Source: Frondihabitans peucedani (GTDB lineage Bacteria > Actinomycetota > Actinomycetes > Actinomycetales > Microbacteriaceae). Taken from it: a DNA stretch of 64,000 bases. Of the stretch, positions 19,786 to 27,598 are shown piece by piece. The notes beneath the pieces were generated by a model. It made no database searches, was not told the DNA's origin, and was given only the letters and a program-made list of their open reading frames with translations. The DNA lies in NCBI RefSeq assembly GCF_039537585.1, contig NZ_BAABAU010000001.1:2232001-2296000 (forward strand), read 5' to 3'. The translations under genes were made by a program, and so were the position numbers. Within the stretch, counting starts at the first letter, position 1, and each line of letters begins with the position of its first letter.

Positions 19786-21417
19786 GTGATCTCGCTCCTC
19801 CCCGCGCCCGACTCGCTCGTCACCGGCACCGGGGTCTTCGTCCTCGACGCCTCCACCCGCATCGTCGCGCCCGACACGCTGTCCGGGACGGTCGCCTGGC
19901 TCCAGCAGGCCCTCCGTCCGGCGACCGGGCTGCCGCTCCGCGAGGCCGAGGCAGGGTCATCAGGACACGCCGTGGTCCTCGGCCTGGCCACCGACCTGCG
20001 GCCCTCGGAGTACCGGCTCGAGGTCGACGCCGACACGGTGGTGCTCCAGGGCGGCGACGAGGCCGGCGTGTTCCACGGGGTCCAGACGCTCCTGCAGCTG
20101 CTCCCGGCGGCCGTCTACCGGAAGGCGCCCGCCCCCGGCGCCGCGTGGGAGATCCCGGCCGTCACAATCGTCGACGCACCGCGCTTCGGCTGGCGCGGGG
20201 CGATGCTCGACGTGGCGCGGCACTTCCTGCCGAAGCACGACGTCCTGCGCTTTATCGACCTGATGGCGATGCACAAGCTGAACGTCCTGCACTGGCACCT
20301 CACCGAAGACCAGGGCTGGCGCATCGAGATCACGCGCTACCCGCGACTGACCGAGGTCGCCTCGTGGCGGAAGGAGTCGCAGCTCGGCGCCGGCGCGGAC
20401 GCCCCCGGCGACGGCCGCCCGCACGGCGGCTTCTACACGCAGGACGACATCCGCGAGGTCGTGGCGTACGCGGCCGCCCGTCACATCGACGTCGTCCCCG
20501 AGATCGACGTCCCCGGCCACTCGCAGGCGGCGATCGCGGCCTATCCGTTCCTCGGCATCGGCGGCGAGGCGCACCCGCTCGAGGTCGGGACGCGCTGGGG
20601 CATCATCTACGACGTCCTGGCCATGGAGGAGTCGACCGTCGAGTTCTACCGGAACGTGTTCGACGAGGTCATGGACCTCTTCCCGAGCACCTACATCGGC
20701 GTCGGCGGAGACGAGTGCCCGCGCGACGCCTGGCACGACGACCCCCGGACGCAGGAGATCATGCGCGAGCGCGGCTTCACCGACGAGGCCGAGCTCCAGA
20801 CCTGGTTCATCCAGCGGCTCGACGAGCACATCACCGCCCGCGGGCGCAGGATCTACGGCTGGGACGAGATCCTGGAGGGCGAGATCTCGGCCTCGGCCAC
20901 CGTCGCCTCGTGGCGCGGCATGACCGGGGCGATCACGGCGGCCCGGCGCGGTCACGACGTCGTCTCGTGCCCCGACGACCAGGTCTACCTCGACTACCGG
21001 CAGTCGCTCGACCCGGAGGAGCCGATCCCCGTGTCGATCCCCCTGACCGTGGAGGACGTCTACGCCTTCGAGCCGGTCCCGGAGGGCCTCGACGAGGAGG
21101 AGCGCGCGCACATCCTCGGCGGCCAGGGCAACATCTGGACCGAGTACATGGACTCCCCGCGGACCATCGACTACCTCGTCTTCCCGCGCCTCTCGGCGCT
21201 CGCCGAGGCCGTCTGGACGTCGGGGGAGCGCGACTTCGCCGAGTTCGAGCCGCGCCTCGAGAAGCACCTCGAGCGGCTCGACGCCGTGGGGGTCGAGTAC
21301 CGTCGCTCGTCGGGGCCGCTCCCGTGGCAGAAGAGGCCGGGCGTCCCGGGGCGTCCGGCCACGCACGAGGAGCGCGCCGCGTACATCGCGGAGATCGTCC
21401 AGAACATCGCCAGCTGA
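19786..21417 (+). CDS. Beta-N-acetylhexosaminidase, GH20
   Basis: 543 residues. Family motifs are LHWHLTEDQGWRIEI near residue 166, PEIDVPGHSQAAI near 235, and the catalytic Asp-Glu pair in GVGGDECPRDAW near 307. The N-terminus has the GH20b alpha/beta domain. There is no signal peptide, so it should cleave imported chito-oligosaccharides or muropeptide sugars to GlcNAc in the cytoplasm, feeding the ROK kinase and NagB. GTG start with no strong Shine-Dalgarno; the tight spacing to the permease gene suggests coupling. Confidence 0.95.
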   Translation: MISLLPAPDSLVTGTGVFVLDASTRIVAPDTLSGTVAWLQQALRPATGLPLREAEAGSSGHAVVLGLATDLRPSEYRLEVDADTVVLQGGDEAGVFHGVQTLLQLLPAAVYRKAPAPGAAWEIPAVTIVDAPRFGWRGAMLDVARHFLPKHDVLRFIDLMAMHKLNVLHWHLTEDQGWRIEITRYPRLTEVASWRKESQLGAGADAPGDGRPHGGFYTQDDIREVVAYAAARHIDVVPEIDVPGHSQAAIAAYPFLGIGGEAHPLEVGTRWGIIYDVLAMEESTVEFYRNVFDEVMDLFPSTYIGVGGDECPRDAWHDDPRTQEIMRERGFTDEAELQTWFIQRLDEHITARGRRIYGWDEILEGEISASATVASWRGMTGAITAARRGHDVVSCPDDQVYLDYRQSLDPEEPIPVSIPLTVEDVYAFEPVPEGLDEEERAHILGGQGNIWTEYMDSPRTIDYLVFPRLSALAEAVWTSGERDFAEFEPRLEKHLERLDAVGVEYRRSSGPLPWQKRPGVPGRPATHEERAAYIAEIVQNIAS

Positions 21418-21439
21418 GCCGACGGAGGCACTCGCACTC

Positions 21440-22225
21440 GTGGAGATCATCATCCTGCCCACCCCCGCCGACGTCGGCCGGGTCGCGGCCGACCTCATCG
21501 CGTCGGTCGTCCGCGCGAAGCCCGCGGCCGTCCTCGGCCTGGCCACCGGGTCGTCGCCGCTCGACATCTACCGGTCGCTCGCGGCCCGCGTCGCCTCGGG
21601 CGACCTCGACGTCTCCGAGGCGTCGGGCTTCGCCCTCGACGAGTACGTCGGCATCCCGCTCGAGCACCCCGAGTCGTACGCCTCCGTGATCGCGCGCGAC
21701 GTCGTGGGGCCGCTCGGGATGGACCCGGCGAGGGTCCGCGTGCCCGACGGCCGGGCCGCCGACATCGAGGCCGCGACCGCCGACTACGACCGGGCGATCG
21801 CCGAGGCGGGCGGCGTCGACATCCAGATCCTCGGCATCGGGGCCAACGGCCACATCGGCTTCAACGAGCCGACGTCGTCGTTCTCGTCGCGCACCCGGAT
21901 CAAGACGCTCGCGCCGTCGACCCGCGAGGCGAACGCCCGCTTCTTCGACGACCCGGACGACGTGCCGACGCACTGCCTCACGCAGGGCCTCGGCACGATC
22001 CTGGAGGCCCGCCACGTCGTGCTCGTCGCCCAGGGCGCGGGCAAGGCGGACGCCGTCGCCGCTGCCGTCGAGGGGCCGCTGTCGGCGATGTGCCCCGGGT
22101 CGGCGCTGCAGCTGCACCAGCACGCCACGGTGATCGTCGACGAGGCGGCCGCGAGTCGCCTGACGCTCGCCGAGTACTACCGGTACACGTACGCCAACAA
22201 GCCGGCGTTCCAGCGGTTCGAATGA
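21440..22225 (+). CDS. nagB: Glucosamine-6-phosphate deaminase
   Basis: 261 residues, the normal length. The N-terminus VLGLATGSSPLDIY binds the phosphate, FALDEYVGI carries the catalytic Asp, and GIGANGHIGFNEP carries the Glu/His relay. It converts glucosamine-6-phosphate to fructose-6-phosphate and ammonia. nagA is not in this operon but lies 14 kb away at 35990-37159. The stop overlaps the next ATG by four bases. Confidence 0.96.
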   Translation: MEIIILPTPADVGRVAADLIASVVRAKPAAVLGLATGSSPLDIYRSLAARVASGDLDVSEASGFALDEYVGIPLEHPESYASVIARDVVGPLGMDPARVRVPDGRAADIEAATADYDRAIAEAGGVDIQILGIGANGHIGFNEPTSSFSSRTRIKTLAPSTREANARFFDDPDDVPTHCLTQGLGTILEARHVVLVAQGAGKADAVAAAVEGPLSAMCPGSALQLHQHATVIVDEAAASRLTLAEYYRYTYANKPAFQRFE

Positions 22226-23895
22226 GCGAGGGCTCGCGCCGCGCGTTCCGGCCCGAGACACCGGTCGTGCCGCGTGACCCGAGCCGCGATGCGGGGGACG
22301 ACGACGCGTTCGTCGTCCGCGGCGGCCTCGTGCACGACGGGAGCGGTGCCGACCCCGTCCGCGCGGACGTCGTGGTGCGCGGCGGGGTCGTGGTGGAGGT
22401 CGTGCCCCGGGGCCCGGTGCGCGCCGAGCCGGTGCGCGCCGAGCCGGTGCGCGCCGAGCCCGGGCGCGACCTCCGGGTGGTCGACGCGACGGGCCTCGAG
22501 ATCCTGCCCGGCTTCATCGACGTGCACTCGCACGACGACGCCGCGCTGTTCCGGGAGGGCGGCCTCGACCCGAAGCTCGGGCAGGGCGTCACGACGACCG
22601 TGATCGGCAACTGCGGGCTCGGCGTCGCCCCGTCGTCGCCCGCGCTGGTGGACTCTGCCGGGCCGGTCCTCGGAGCGTTCCCCGCGCGATCCTGGGCGGC
22701 CTTCGGCGACTACCTCGCCACGGTCGCCGCCGAGGCCCGCGCGGTCAACAGCGTCGCGCTCGTCCCGCACGCGCCCCTCCGCATCGCCGTGATGGGCCCC
22801 GACCGCCGCCCCGCGACGCCCGCCGAGACCGACCGCCTCGCCGGACTCGCGGCCGACGCCCTCGATGCCGGTGCCGCGGGCGTCTCCCTCGGCCTCATGT
22901 ACTCGCCCGGCGACTCCGCCGAGCCTCCCGAGCTCCTCGCCCTCGCGCGGGCCGCCGCCGCGCGGGGCCGCCTGCTCGTGGCGCACATCCGCAACGAGGC
23001 CGACCACCTGCTGGCCAGCCTCGACGAGCTCGCCGATCTCGGCCGGGAGACCGGCGCGGCCGTGCACGTCAGCCACCTCAAGGTGACCGGGCCCCGGAAC
23101 GCAGGATCCATGCCCCGCGTCATCGACCACCTCGACTCCCTCCGCGCCTCGGGCGTCGACGTCACGGCCGACGTCTACCCGTACGACGCGGGCTCGACGA
23201 CCGTCATGTCGCTGTTCCCGCCCTGGGCGCAGGAGGGCGGCGCGGCCGGGCTCGTGGCGCGACTCGGCGATCCGGGGGAGCGGGCGGCGGTGCTGGCCAG
23301 CCTGACCGGGGAGTGGAGCGGCACCGCGCTCGAGAACCAGTGGCGGGCCGTCGGGCCGTCGCGGATCGTGCTGGCGGGGTTCGCCGATCCTGCGCTCGAG
23401 GCCTTCGAGGGGTCGTCGATCGCGGCCATCGCGACGCAGCTCGGCGTCGACCCCCGGGAGGCCCTGGCCGACCTCGTCGTCGAGACGGGCGCGCAGCTGA
23501 CCGTGATCGTGTTCCACACCGACGAGGCGGGCATGCGCCAGGCGCTCGCCTGGCCGCACGCGCTCGTCGGGAGCGACGGGCTCCCGCGCGAGACCGGCAG
23601 CGTCCACCCGCGGCTCTCCGGGACGTTCTCTCGAGCGCTGACCCTCGGCGTGCTGCCCCGCGGCGACATGATCCGCAAGACGACGCACGACGCAGCGGTC
23701 CGCTTCGGGATCGCGGGTCGCGGCCGCATCGCGCCGGGCTCCGCCGCCGACCTGCAGCTCGTCGACGCCGCCGCCTACCGCGACCGCGCCACCTACGCGT
23801 CGCCCCGTCTGTCGCCCGCCGGGCTCCGGGCCGTCTTCGTGAACGGGCGCCTCGCCTCCGACGGGCGGGCCGGTCGCTTCCTGCCCGCCGGCTGA
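22222..23895 (+). CDS. N-acyl-D-amino-acid deacylase (D-aminoacylase family)
   Basis: 557 residues of the amidohydrolase superfamily. The metal site begins at DVHSHDDAALF near residue 101. GNCGLG supplies the metal-ligand Cys typical of D-aminoacylases, VSHLKVTG a His, and the C-terminal GSDGLPRETGSVHPRLSGTFSR is the family signature. It should release free D-amino acids from N-acyl-D-amino acids. It is coupled to nagB, and the next (convergent) unit also handles D-amino acids. Residues 65-79 are three perfect PVRAE repeats. An unusual substrate such as an N-acetyl amino sugar cannot be excluded. Confidence 0.9.
   Translation: MSEGSRRAFRPETPVVPRDPSRDAGDDDAFVVRGGLVHDGSGADPVRADVVVRGGVVVEVVPRGPVRAEPVRAEPVRAEPGRDLRVVDATGLEILPGFIDVHSHDDAALFREGGLDPKLGQGVTTTVIGNCGLGVAPSSPALVDSAGPVLGAFPARSWAAFGDYLATVAAEARAVNSVALVPHAPLRIAVMGPDRRPATPAETDRLAGLAADALDAGAAGVSLGLMYSPGDSAEPPELLALARAAAARGRLLVAHIRNEADHLLASLDELADLGRETGAAVHVSHLKVTGPRNAGSMPRVIDHLDSLRASGVDVTADVYPYDAGSTTVMSLFPPWAQEGGAAGLVARLGDPGERAAVLASLTGEWSGTALENQWRAVGPSRIVLAGFADPALEAFEGSSIAAIATQLGVDPREALADLVVETGAQLTVIVFHTDEAGMRQALAWPHALVGSDGLPRETGSVHPRLSGTFSRALTLGVLPRGDMIRKTTHDAAVRFGIAGRGRIAPGSAADLQLVDAAAYRDRATYASPRLSPAGLRAVFVNGRLASDGRAGRFLPAG
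22414..22458 (+). repeat. Three perfect 15-bp tandem repeats within the D-aminoacylase gene
   Basis: Unit CCGGTGCGCGCCGAG occurs three times and encodes (PVRAE)3 in a surface region between the N-terminal beta strands and the catalytic barrel. Slippage could change copy number without shifting the frame. Confidence 0.95.
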
Positions 23896-23920
23896 CCTGC
23901 TGCTGCTGTCGCCACGTCTC

Positions 23921-23980
23921 GCACCCCCGTCCGTCGGCGGCACCCCCGCGGACCGGGGTTCCGCCGACGCTCGGGGGTGC
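23921..23980. terminator. Three-tier bidirectional terminator hairpin
   Basis: Nested arms: GCACCCCCG with CGGGGGTGC (23921/23972), CGTCGGCGG with CCGCCGACG (23932/23961), ACCCC with GGGGT (23942/23955). It lies between the convergent D-aminoacylase and PLP-enzyme genes. No other feature was seen in this 105-base gap. Confidence 0.8.
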
Positions 23981-24000
23981 CGGACGCGCCCCGACCGCGG

Positions 24001-25266
24001 CTAGAAGCGCGTCACGAGGCTCCCGGTCACGGCGGGCAGACCCCGCGACCCGCCCCGGCCGTCGGGGATCGTGGCGATCTCGCTCCACTTGTCGATGGTC
24101 GTGCACGGGTGCGAGATGCCGAGCCGCACGAGGTCGCCGACGGCGAGCGCGGAGTCGGCGGGCAGCGACACGAAGGCGTGCTGGTCGTTGAGGCCGGTGA
24201 CCCGGGCCCCGTCGACGGCGCCCGGGATCCTGCGCGCCTGGTCGCCCACGCCCCGGTAGGCCTCGATCGGAAGCGGCAGCCCCTCGTCGTCGGCGGTGTC
24301 GCGTCGGCCGACGTTGAGCAGCGCCAGCGTGGGGTCGGGCCTCGAGAGGACGCTCGCCCAGAGGTCGAGCGCGGGCAGGAACGTCTCGGTCGCGTCGGTG
24401 CGGGCGAACGGCGTGAGCCGCCGGTACAGGTCGTGGTCGTGGGTGACGTACGACCCCGAGCGGAGCACCACGCGGGTCCGGGCGCCGCGCTCGCCGCGGG
24501 GGTCGTGCCGGTACCCCAGCGCGTCGACGACGCGGTCGAAGTACACGCTGCCGCCCGCGGTCAGGACGACGTCGCCGCCGCGCTCGAGCCACTCGGCGAA
24601 GGCGTCGCCGTCGAGGCGGTCGCGGAGCTCGATCAGGCCGGCCAGGTAGTCGTCGATCCGGCGGAGGGCGGCAGGATCGGTCGCGTGGCTGAGCGCGCCC
24701 TCGTAGCCCGCGACGCCCGCGAGCACGAGGTTGTCGGCCTCCTGCACGGCCGTCGCGATCGCCAGGGCCCCCTCGATCGTCCGGACGCCGGTGCGTCCGC
24801 CGGGGGCTCCGAGCTCGACCAGGATCGGCAGGCTCCGGGCCGAGCCGGCCCTGCCGAGCGCCTCGTCGACGAGGTTCACGGCCGCGATGGAGTCGACCCA
24901 CATCAGCACCTCGGCACCGGGGGTGGCGAGCCGCGCGAGCGCGTCGGGCGAGAAGCTCGTGCCGGCGAGGATGACGTTCTGCACGCCGGCCTCCCGCGCG
25001 ACCTCGGCCTGGTAGGCGGTGGCGACCGTGATGCCCCAGGCCCCGGCGTCGAGCTGCTGGCGCCAGATCTCGGGAGACATGGTCGTCTTGCCGTGCGGGG
25101 CGAGGTCGACCCCGGCGCCGCGGCACCACTCGGCCATCGTCTCGATGTTGTGCGTCAGCACGCCGGTGTCGATCGTGAGCACCGGCGTGGGCAGCTCCGC
25201 GAGCGGGATCGGCCACCCCCGCCCGGTGAACGACACCTTGTTCGACATCACGGAGGTCTCGCCCAT
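24001..25266 (-). CDS. D-threonine aldolase / D-serine dehydratase-like PLP enzyme
   Basis: 421 residues from ATG 25266, preceded by AGGAGAGAGACC. The alanine-racemase-type N-terminal barrel carries the PLP lysine in PHGKTTMSPEIW near residue 60. The C-terminal domain has GISHPCTTIDKW, the His-x-Cys metal site of the DSD1 / D-threonine aldolase group. It would cleave or deaminate a D-hydroxy-amino acid, which fits the D-aminoacylase across the terminator and the divergent RidA that removes reactive imines. An alternative start is ATG 25248. Confidence 0.85.
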   Translation of the reverse strand: MGETSVMSNKVSFTGRGWPIPLAELPTPVLTIDTGVLTHNIETMAEWCRGAGVDLAPHGKTTMSPEIWRQQLDAGAWGITVATAYQAEVAREAGVQNVILAGTSFSPDALARLATPGAEVLMWVDSIAAVNLVDEALGRAGSARSLPILVELGAPGGRTGVRTIEGALAIATAVQEADNLVLAGVAGYEGALSHATDPAALRRIDDYLAGLIELRDRLDGDAFAEWLERGGDVVLTAGGSVYFDRVVDALGYRHDPRGERGARTRVVLRSGSYVTHDHDLYRRLTPFARTDATETFLPALDLWASVLSRPDPTLALLNVGRRDTADDEGLPLPIEAYRGVGDQARRIPGAVDGARVTGLNDQHAFVSLPADSALAVGDLVRLGISHPCTTIDKWSEIATIPDGRGGSRGLPAVTGSLVTRF

Positions 25267-25356
25267 GGTCTCTCTCCTGCCCCTGATCCTTGCAGTACGG
25301 TCGATCCTGCGCCGCGGTCGCCGACCGGCCCCGTACGAGAAGGATGGACTCCCCGC

Positions 25357-25767
25357 ATGACCGACAGCAAGACCCCCGTCGTCACCGACGGAGCCCCGAC
25401 GCCCATGACGACATTCTCGCAGGGCGTGCGGAAGGGCGGCGTGCTCTCGGTGTCGGGGCAGGGTCCGCAGGATCCCCTGACGGGCGCCTACCTGTTCGAC
25501 GGAGACCTGACCTCGCAGACGATCCGCACCCTCGACAACGTGCGCGCCGTGGTCGAGGCGGCGGGCGGCACCTTCGAGGACGTCCTGTCGCTCCGCGTGT
25601 TCCTCACGAAGCGGAGCGACTTCGCCGAGATGAACGCCGCGTACGCCGACTACCTGACCGAGCACGTCCCGTCGGGAGTCTTCCCGACGCGCACCACCGT
25701 CTTCGTGGAGCTGCCGAACGAGGCGATGCTGGTCGAGATCGACGCGCTGGCCGTCCTCGGGCGCTGA
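25357..25767 (+). CDS. RidA-family enamine/imine deaminase
   Basis: 136 residues. The family signature RTTVFVELPNEAMLVEIDALA lies near the C-terminus, and the Arg at its start is the conserved catalytic Arg of RidA. AGAAGGA precedes ATG 25357. RidA hydrolyses 2-aminoacrylate and similar imines released by PLP dehydratases, matching the divergently transcribed PLP enzyme. Confidence 0.9.
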   Translation: MTDSKTPVVTDGAPTPMTTFSQGVRKGGVLSVSGQGPQDPLTGAYLFDGDLTSQTIRTLDNVRAVVEAAGGTFEDVLSLRVFLTKRSDFAEMNAAYADYLTEHVPSGVFPTRTTVFVELPNEAMLVEIDALAVLGR

Positions 25768-25798
25768 CGCTGGGGGCGCCGACGCTTCCCGGGCAGAC

Positions 25799-25819
25799 GC
25801 TGCCGACGCTGGCGGCAGC
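25799..25819. terminator. Short bidirectional terminator hairpin
   Basis: GCTGCCG pairs with CGGCAGC around a seven-base loop. It fills the end of the 51-base gap between the convergent RidA and HAD genes and touches the HAD stop codon. Confidence 0.55.
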
Positions 25820-26751
25820 TAGCGGGCCGACGCCACCCGGGCATTGACCGCGAGCCAGCGCGCGACCCCGTCGTCGGCGTTCGAGCCGATGACAGCGGTC
25901 GCGAGGGCCTTCACCTCGTCGGACGCGTTGTCGACGGCGTACGCCTCGTCAGCGGCCTCGAACATGCTCAGGTCGTTGCGGTTGTCGCCGAAGCAGACGA
26001 CCCGGTCGGCACCGGTCAGCCGCTTGAGCTCGGCGATCCCGGTGCCCTTCGTCGCCCCCCGGGCGGCCAGCTCGAGCCAGAAGACGCCGGGCAGGTAGGT
26101 CTCCTCCTGCAGGGTCACCGACACGGCGTCCCCGAAGAGGCGGACCAGGGTGTCGACCGCCGGACGCAGCTCGGCCTCGGGCGCGATCGCCACGATCGAG
26201 AAGGTGCCGTCGCGGCGGAGGGCGGCCGCGCTCGAGACCGGACGGAACCGGGGGTCGTCACCGCGGTCGGCGAGGTACCAGGCGATGCCGGGGCTCTCCG
26301 ATCCTGCGACCCAGCCCACGGTGTCGGCGTGCGTCGAGGCGCCGCCCAGGGCGACCCGTGATCTGTCGACAGAGACCCCGTCGACCGAGCCGGGATCGAC
26401 AGATACCGCGTCGAGGGAGACGGCGTCGACGGAATACACCAGCGGCGAGATGCCGAGACGCGCGCAGACGCCCAGCACCCGGTCGACCAGCGCAGGATCG
26501 AGGACCCTCTCGACCAGGGTCTCGCCGGAGGCCAGATCGACCACGAACGCGCCCCCGTACACGACGGCCGGGCCGCGGAGGTCGAGCCCGCCCGTCACGC
26601 GCCGGAGCGACACCAGCGAGCGCGCGGTCGCGATGCTGATCGGCACGCCGTCGTCGACCAGCGAGTTGACGGTGTCGATCGTGAACCGGCTCGGCTGCGC
26701 GTCGGTGCCCAGCAGGGTGCCGTCGAGGTCGCAGACGTAGAGGGTGGTCAC
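25819..26751 (-). CDS. Cof-type HAD phosphatase with internal SVDxx repeats
   Basis: 310 residues. HAD motif I is CDLDGTLLGTD, motif II is SIATARS, and motif IV is VCFGDNRNDLSMFEAAD. This is the IIB (Cof/YidA) group that dephosphorylates sugar phosphates or cofactors. Residues 107-131 are five SVDxx pentapeptides inserted in the cap domain. GTG start; GACAAT six bases upstream fits a leaderless transcript. Confidence 0.88.
   Translation of the reverse strand: MTTLYVCDLDGTLLGTDAQPSRFTIDTVNSLVDDGVPISIATARSLVSLRRVTGGLDLRGPAVVYGGAFVVDLASGETLVERVLDPALVDRVLGVCARLGISPLVYSVDAVSLDAVSVDPGSVDGVSVDRSRVALGGASTHADTVGWVAGSESPGIAWYLADRGDDPRFRPVSSAAALRRDGTFSIVAIAPEAELRPAVDTLVRLFGDAVSVTLQEETYLPGVFWLELAARGATKGTGIAELKRLTGADRVVCFGDNRNDLSMFEAADEAYAVDNASDEVKALATAVIGSNADDGVARWLAVNARVASAR
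26359..26433 (-). repeat. Five degenerate 15-bp repeats encoding SVDxx in the Cof-type phosphatase
   Basis: Residues 107-131 read SVDAV, SLDAV, SVDPG, SVDGV, SVDRS. The DNA repeats GTCGA every 15 bases. Close relatives can be checked for absence of this cap-domain insert. Confidence 0.8.
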
Positions 26752-26834
26752 GTGTCCATTGTCTGTCGACCGGCCGCCCGGGGCGCAGCCCCCGTTCGCG
26801 CGTCGCGGTGAGAGGGGCTGTGGAACGGCAGGGA

Positions 26835-26870
26835 CAGCGGCAGCGGCAGCCTCAGCCTCAGCTTCAGCGC
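26835..26870. repeat. Six tandem CAGCNN hexamers at a gene end
   Basis: Two CAGCGG, two CAGCCT, CAGCTT and CAGCGC run without gap and enter the stop region of the NAD(P)-binding protein gene. Simple-sequence origin is likely. Confidence 0.6.
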
Positions 26871-27478
26871 CCGCTCACGATGACGGTCTGCCGCGACCAC
26901 CGGTCGCTCTCGAGCTGCTGCACCATGAACCGGGCGACATCGGCCCGCGAGATGCGGCCGACGCCGGAGAAGCTCTCGACCGTCAGGATGCGGTCTGTCG
27001 CCGGACCGTCCGTCAGTCTCGTCGGGTAGACCAGCGTCCAGTCGAGGCCGGAGGCGCGGACGGCTGCGTCAGCCACCTCCTTCGCGGCGTACACCCTGCC
27101 GAGGAACGACGAGAAGAACGCCCGCTGGAAGGCGTTGGCGCCCTCCCGGGTCTCGCCGACGCCGAACGCGGAGCAGACGACGAGCCGCCGGATCCCGACC
27201 CGCTCGGCCTCGGGCAGGAGGACCGCGGTGGAGTCCTCCTCGACGGGGTGGGTGATCCTGCGCGATCCGATGGCGTTGAGGACGGCCTCCTGACCGGTGA
27301 GCGCGGCGCGCATGTCGACCTCGTTGGTCGCATCGCCGGCGAGCGTCCGGATGCCCTGGATCGTCCCGAGCGCGACAGGATCGCGGACCAGCGCCGTCAC
27401 CTCGTGCCCCGCGGCGATCGCCTCTTCGAGGACGTGCCGCCCCGTCCCGCCGGTCGCTCCCAGCACCAGAACCCTCAT
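26864..27478 (-). CDS. NAD(P)-binding (NmrA/SDR-like) protein
   Basis: 204 residues from ATG 27478, chosen because GGAGG lies five bases upstream. The Rossmann motif is VLVLGATGGTGRHV at the N-terminus. VVCSAFGVGETR and LDWTLVYPTRLTDGP match the atypical short-chain dehydrogenase group of NAD(P)H-binding proteins (PF13460 type), such as flavin or quinone reductases and redox sensors. The substrate is unknown. It is divergent from the ROK regulator at 27599. Confidence 0.85.
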   Translation of the reverse strand: MRVLVLGATGGTGRHVLEEAIAAGHEVTALVRDPVALGTIQGIRTLAGDATNEVDMRAALTGQEAVLNAIGSRRITHPVEEDSTAVLLPEAERVGIRRLVVCSAFGVGETREGANAFQRAFFSSFLGRVYAAKEVADAAVRASGLDWTLVYPTRLTDGPATDRILTVESFSGVGRISRADVARFMVQQLESDRWSRQTVIVSGR

Positions 27479-27550
27479 GTCCACCTCCGTGTCGCCGCCC
27501 AGCCAATCACGGGCGGCCGTCAGACGCGATCGCCACCTCGTGTTTCGAAT

Positions 27551-27592
27551 CTGTAAACAAACCTTTCAGTGAAGAAGGTTGTCTATTACAGT
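27551..27592 (+). promoter_or_regulatory. Leaderless promoter with overlapping palindromic operator (second ROK gene)
   Basis: The imperfect inverted repeat CTGTAA-ACAA-ACCTT ... AAGGTTGT-TTACAG spans 27551-27591. TACAGT (27587-27592) is a -10 box exactly six bases before ATG 27599. The operator therefore covers the promoter, consistent with autorepression by the ROK protein. Confidence 0.65.
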
Positions 27593-27598
27593 CGTCAC

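Noticed and set aside
22414-22458. CRISPR-like direct repeats
   Set aside because: The units are contiguous, 15 bp, in frame and coding; there are no spacers.
26835-26870. Regulatory hexamer array
   Set aside because: Six CAGCNN units at the end of a gene fit simple-sequence drift, with no promoter nearby.
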